Positions 23,173-25,865 of a stretch of DNA of 25,865 bases are shown here, in pieces. Position numbers and translations under genes: made by a program. Origin of the DNA: a virus. Location of the stretch: positions 1 to 25,865 of the IMG/VR virus record IMGVR_UViG_3300047356_000444; one strand, 5' to 3'. Each line of letters opens with the position of its first letter. Positions within the stretch are counted from its first letter, which is position 1. The notes beneath the pieces are model-generated. The model made no database searches and had not been told where the DNA came from. It saw only the letters and a program-made list of their open reading frames with translations.

Positions 23173-24822
23173 ATGGCATCCGATCAGATTTATCTTGGCA
23201 ACCCGCTACTAAAAAAAGCAAACGTCAAGATTGACTTTACACCTGAACAGGTTAAAGAATTTATCAAGTGCAAGAACGATCCGATATATTTCACTAAGAC
23301 TTATGTCCAGATCGTTTCACTCGATGAAGGTCTGGTGCCATTTAAAATGTGGGACTTCCAGGAAGAGTTAATTAGGAAGTTTCATAAAAGCAGATTTAAC
23401 ATCGCAAAACTACCACGACAGACTGGTAAGTCTACTACTGTTGTGTCTTATCTTTTGCACTATTTAATTTTTAATGATAGTGTTAACGTAGGTATTCTAG
23501 CAAACAAAGCATCGACTGCGCGAGATCTTTTAGCAAGATTAGCTACAGCATATGAGAACCTACCTAAGTGGATTCAGCAAGGTGTGGTAGTATGGAACAA
23601 AGGTAATATTGAGTTAGAGAATGGCAGTAAAATATTGGCAGCTTCTACATCTGCATCTGCTGTCCGAGGCATGTCGTTTAACATCATCTTTCTCGACGAG
23701 TTCGCTTTCGTCCCAAATCACATTGCTGACTCGTTCTTTGCCTCTGTTTATCCTACTATCACTTCTGGTAAATCAACGAAAGTAATTATTATTTCTACCC
23801 CACAGGGTATGAACCACTTCTATAAGATGTGGCAGGATGCTGTTAATGGTAGAAACGATTACACATATCATGAAGTCCACTGGTCACAGGTTCCTGGAAG
23901 GGACGCCAAGTGGAAAGAAGAAACTATCAAGAACACATCCCAACGTCAGTTCACACAAGAATTCGAGTGTGAGTTTCTGGGATCTGTTGATACTTTAATT
24001 GCAGCATCAAAATTAAAAGCATTAGCATTTGACGATCCTATTTCGCAAAGTAAAGGACTTGACATATATGAGAAACCAAAGGACAAGTCTGAATACCTTC
24101 TTACTGTTGATGTTAGTCGCGGTATTGGCGGAGATTATAGTGCTTTTATTGTTTTTGACATTACAACAGTTCCCTACAGGGTAGTAGGAAAATATAGAAA
24201 TAATGAAATCAAACCCATGTTGTTCCCTAACGTTATTAATGACGTTGCCAGAGCATATAATAATGCATGGGTTCTATGCGAAGTGAATGACGTTGGAGAT
24301 TCAGTAGCATCTGTTCTTAACTATGATCTAGAATACCCCAACGTCCTTATGTGTGCTATGAGAGGACGTGCTGGTCAGATTGTTGGACAGGGATTCTCTG
24401 GTAACAAAACACAACTTGGTGTTAAGATGAGTGTTACTGTAAAGAAAGTTGGATGTGCTAACCTCAAACAAATTATTGAAGATGACAAACTCACTTTCAA
24501 TGACTATGAAATTATTAATGAACTTACTACATTCATTCAGAAGAAACAATCCTTTGAAGCTGATGAAGGATTCCATGATGACTTGGTAATGTGTATGGTA
24601 ATTTTTGCTTGGTTAGTTCAGCAAGATTACTTTAAAGAACTAACAGACAATGATGTTCGTCAACGCATTTACCAAGAACAGAAAAATCAAATTGAACAGG
24701 ACATGGCACCATTCGGATTTATTACAACAGGACTAGAAGGAGATGAAGGATTCGTTACTGATGGTGCTGTATGGTATGGTGATACACAAGAAGATGTTGG
24801 TTATATGTGGGATTACCGATAA
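23173..24822 (+). CDS. 17: Terminase large subunit gp17 (packaging motor)
   Basis: This 549-aa protein (T4: 610 aa) has both catalytic halves. In the ATPase domain the Walker A-type motif is LPRQTGKST (R82, K86) and Walker B is IIFLDEFAF (D175, E176). In the nuclease domain the acidic triad is visible as LLTVDVSRG (D313), WVLCEVND (E370) and FHDDLVM (D469/D470). Coupling motif ISTPQGMNHF follows Walker B. It pumps DNA into the prohead through the portal and cuts the concatemer. All key residues are intact, so it should be active. It has no clear Shine-Dalgarno site, with a T-rich run directly before the ATG. Confidence 0.96.
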   Translation: MASDQIYLGNPLLKKANVKIDFTPEQVKEFIKCKNDPIYFTKTYVQIVSLDEGLVPFKMWDFQEELIRKFHKSRFNIAKLPRQTGKSTTVVSYLLHYLIFNDSVNVGILANKASTARDLLARLATAYENLPKWIQQGVVVWNKGNIELENGSKILAASTSASAVRGMSFNIIFLDEFAFVPNHIADSFFASVYPTITSGKSTKVIIISTPQGMNHFYKMWQDAVNGRNDYTYHEVHWSQVPGRDAKWKEETIKNTSQRQFTQEFECEFLGSVDTLIAASKLKALAFDDPISQSKGLDIYEKPKDKSEYLLTVDVSRGIGGDYSAFIVFDITTVPYRVVGKYRNNEIKPMLFPNVINDVARAYNNAWVLCEVNDVGDSVASVLNYDLEYPNVLMCAMRGRAGQIVGQGFSGNKTQLGVKMSVTVKKVGCANLKQIIEDDKLTFNDYEIINELTTFIQKKQSFEADEGFHDDLVMCMVIFAWLVQQDYFKELTDNDVRQRIYQEQKNQIEQDMAPFGFITTGLEGDEGFVTDGAVWYGDTQEDVGYMWDYR

Positions 24823-25049
24823 TGAATTTAGATGATCAATTTAAACTTGAGCATCTACTCCTAAAAGAAAGGAAATGTAGGACGTGTAATAAAACTAAAA
24901 GTTTGTTAGATGATTACTATTTGATAAGGAGAGTCAGGGGAGATCTTCCTTCATCATACTCATATGAATGTAAAGATTGCACTATAGATCGTGTACTAAA
25001 GACAAGACAAAAAGGTAGACCTGTAACAGATCTATATCCAGACTGGTAG
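24822..25049 (+). CDS. Small zinc-finger protein, 75 aa
   Basis: The ATG overlaps the gp17 stop codon by one base (TAATG), and the in-frame GTG at 24807 is a poorer choice. C19-x2-C22 (RKCRTCNKTKSL) and C50-x2-C53 (YECKDCTIDR) form a four-cysteine zinc site. The arrangement CxxC-x27-CxxC with YxxxxR and SYECKDC resembles the zinc-binding front part of recombination endonuclease VII and HNH-type phage proteins, but the catalytic part is missing. It could be a DNA-binding relic or helper of gp17. Being translationally coupled to gp17 suggests a packaging-related role, by inference only. Confidence 0.6.
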   Translation: MNLDDQFKLEHLLLKERKCRTCNKTKSLLDDYYLIRRVRGDLPSSYSYECKDCTIDRVLKTRQKGRPVTDLYPDW

Positions 25050-25089
25050 TGTGTTCATGCATTGTTTCCCCACTCAAGACATTCAAAAA

Positions 25090-25097
25090 TCTAAATA
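25090..25097 (+). promoter_or_regulatory. T4-type late promoter (TCTAAATA) in a small dyad
   Basis: The core CTAAATAGT ends 37 bases before gp18. It sits in the left arm of a perfect AT-rich 8-bp hairpin (25088-25095 with 25100-25107, loop TAGT), with no T-tract. The rest of the 85-base gap (25050-25134) holds only the AAGGAG ribosome site at 25123-25128. Confidence 0.7.
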
Positions 25098-25134
25098 GTT
25101 TTAGATTAAATTTGGACATACCAAGGAGAAAAAT

Positions 25135-25865
25135 ATGGCAAGTCAAGTCTCGCCTGGAGTAATGATCAAAGAGCGTGACCTTACCAATGCTGTTGTGACG
25201 GGTGTTCTGCAGATTCGTGCTGCTCACGCCTCATCTTTTACTAAGGGACCGATCGGTGATATCGTAAATATCAATTCACAAAAAGAACTAATTTCTGTAT
25301 TCGGAACGCCAAACGAAGACAATTCAGAAGATTGGTTGGTTGCTAACGAGTTTCTGAACTATGGCGGTAGACTCGCTGTTGTTCGTGCTTCTAGCACTGG
25401 TCTTCTAAACGCAACTACTGGCAGTGGTGTACTGATCGCCAATGACTTGCAATGGCAAGCTGGTGCTGGCACCTCAGAAACTTTTGCTGCACGTACAGCA
25501 GGAGTACACGGAAACTCTTTGATGGGAGTTTTGGTTGACGCAGGTCCCGATTACATTCTGGATCTCGCAACTGCACCTGCTAATGTAACAATCGCTGTTG
25601 GCGATTCCCTAGCATTTAGTAACGGAACAACTGCTACGGTTGTATCAGGAACACAAACTGCACTGGTAGTCAAGGCAAGCGCAGCATTGACATCAGCAGC
25701 AACACTAACTGATGGTGGAGCAACAGTTGCTCTAACATCGGTAAAAGACTGGTATCTAAACACCGAGGTTGGTTCTACTGGAGTCAGACTTAGTGACATC
25801 GGTCCTCGTCCTGTATCCACACAACATGCTTTGGATAATGGCATTTCTGGTGATGCTCTACACTT
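25135..25865 (+). CDS. 18: Tail sheath protein gp18 (3' end outside window)
   Basis: The first 243 codons are present. They open MASQVSPGVMIKERDLTNAV, continue with SFTKGPIGDIVNI and NEFLNYGGRLAVVRAS, and include AGVHGNSLMGVLVDAG. These are typical of T4-like contractile sheath proteins, which form the outer tail tube that shortens on infection. A Thr/Ala/Gly-rich segment at about residues 150-205 (VGDSLAFSNGTTATVVSG) looks like a surface insertion. The strong ribosome site AAGGAG and a late promoter suit a highly expressed structural gene. Confidence 0.95.
   Translation, partial: MASQVSPGVMIKERDLTNAVVTGVLQIRAAHASSFTKGPIGDIVNINSQKELISVFGTPNEDNSEDWLVANEFLNYGGRLAVVRASSTGLLNATTGSGVLIANDLQWQAGAGTSETFAARTAGVHGNSLMGVLVDAGPDYILDLATAPANVTIAVGDSLAFSNGTTATVVSGTQTALVVKASAALTSAATLTDGGATVALTSVKDWYLNTEVGSTGVRLSDIGPRPVSTQHALDNGISGDALH

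Noticed and set aside
24807-24821. GTG start for the zinc-finger gene after gp17
   Set aside because: The ATG at 24822 in a TAATG overlap is the usual coupled start and gives the same frame.
1-25865. tRNA genes and host photosynthesis genes common in cyanophages
   Set aside because: I saw no cloverleaf-like sequence between genes and no psbA/psbD or similar protein.

Overview
The window is a stretch of the late (virion-structure) region of a T4-like myovirus, most likely a marine cyanophage of the Synechococcus/Prochlorococcus T4-like group (Kyanoviridae type). The main evidence is the run of T4 homologues in T4 order (gp13, gp14, gp15, gp16, gp17, gp18). Supporting evidence is the T4-type late promoter motif (C/A)TAAATAG ahead of most transcription units, dense packing of genes on the + strand only, very large beta-rich structural proteins, and a flavin-dependent halogenase of the kind described from a marine cyanophage (VirX1 of Syn10). 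All genes found are on the + strand. No tRNA, CRISPR array, insertion sequence or photosynthesis gene was seen.

Layout. (1) Positions 1-12432 hold three virion structural genes: the 3' part of a repeat-built protein, a small 169-aa protein, and a single 10-kb gene for a 3335-aa fibre-like protein made of several repeat families. (2) Positions 12472-18658 form the most unusual part. Two paralogous glycine-rich adhesin-like proteins flank a tightly packed cassette of five enzyme genes: three recognisable 2-oxoglutarate/Fe(II) oxygenases, a fourth probable one, and an FAD-dependent tryptophan-type halogenase with intact catalytic motifs. (3) Positions 18661-19201 hold two small proteins of unknown function. 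They end at a hairpin terminator whose 7-nt loop is exactly the late promoter core CTAAATA. (4) Positions 19253-22188 are the neck, tail-completion and small-terminase genes (gp13, gp14, gp15, gp16), overlapping or nearly so. (5) Positions 22191-23147 are four small genes between the terminase subunits, with a second stem-loop that carries a TATAAT box in its loop. (6) Positions 23173-25049 hold the large terminase gp17 and a small zinc-finger protein. (7) From 25135 to the window end is the 5' part of the tail sheath gene gp18.

How it fits together. The right half is the standard T4 head-filling and neck/tail-assembly set. The left half occupies the place where T4 has its baseplate, short-fibre and whisker genes (up to wac) before gene 13, so it probably encodes the host-contact apparatus. 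The enzyme cassette sits between the two adhesins, has no convincing promoter at its head and shares their direction. It is therefore probably made late, along with the fibres. This suggests, without proving, that the halogenase and oxygenases modify fibre proteins or a host surface or metabolic compound late in infection. A perfect 17-bp repeat in the two adhesin genes lies in the same codon phase in both, so recombination there would remove the whole cassette and leave an in-frame chimeric adhesin. That gives a simple route for cassette gain and loss.

No stretch longer than 300 bases lacks a gene; the longest gap is the 85 bases before gp18. Calls rest on reading motifs by eye, without database searches.
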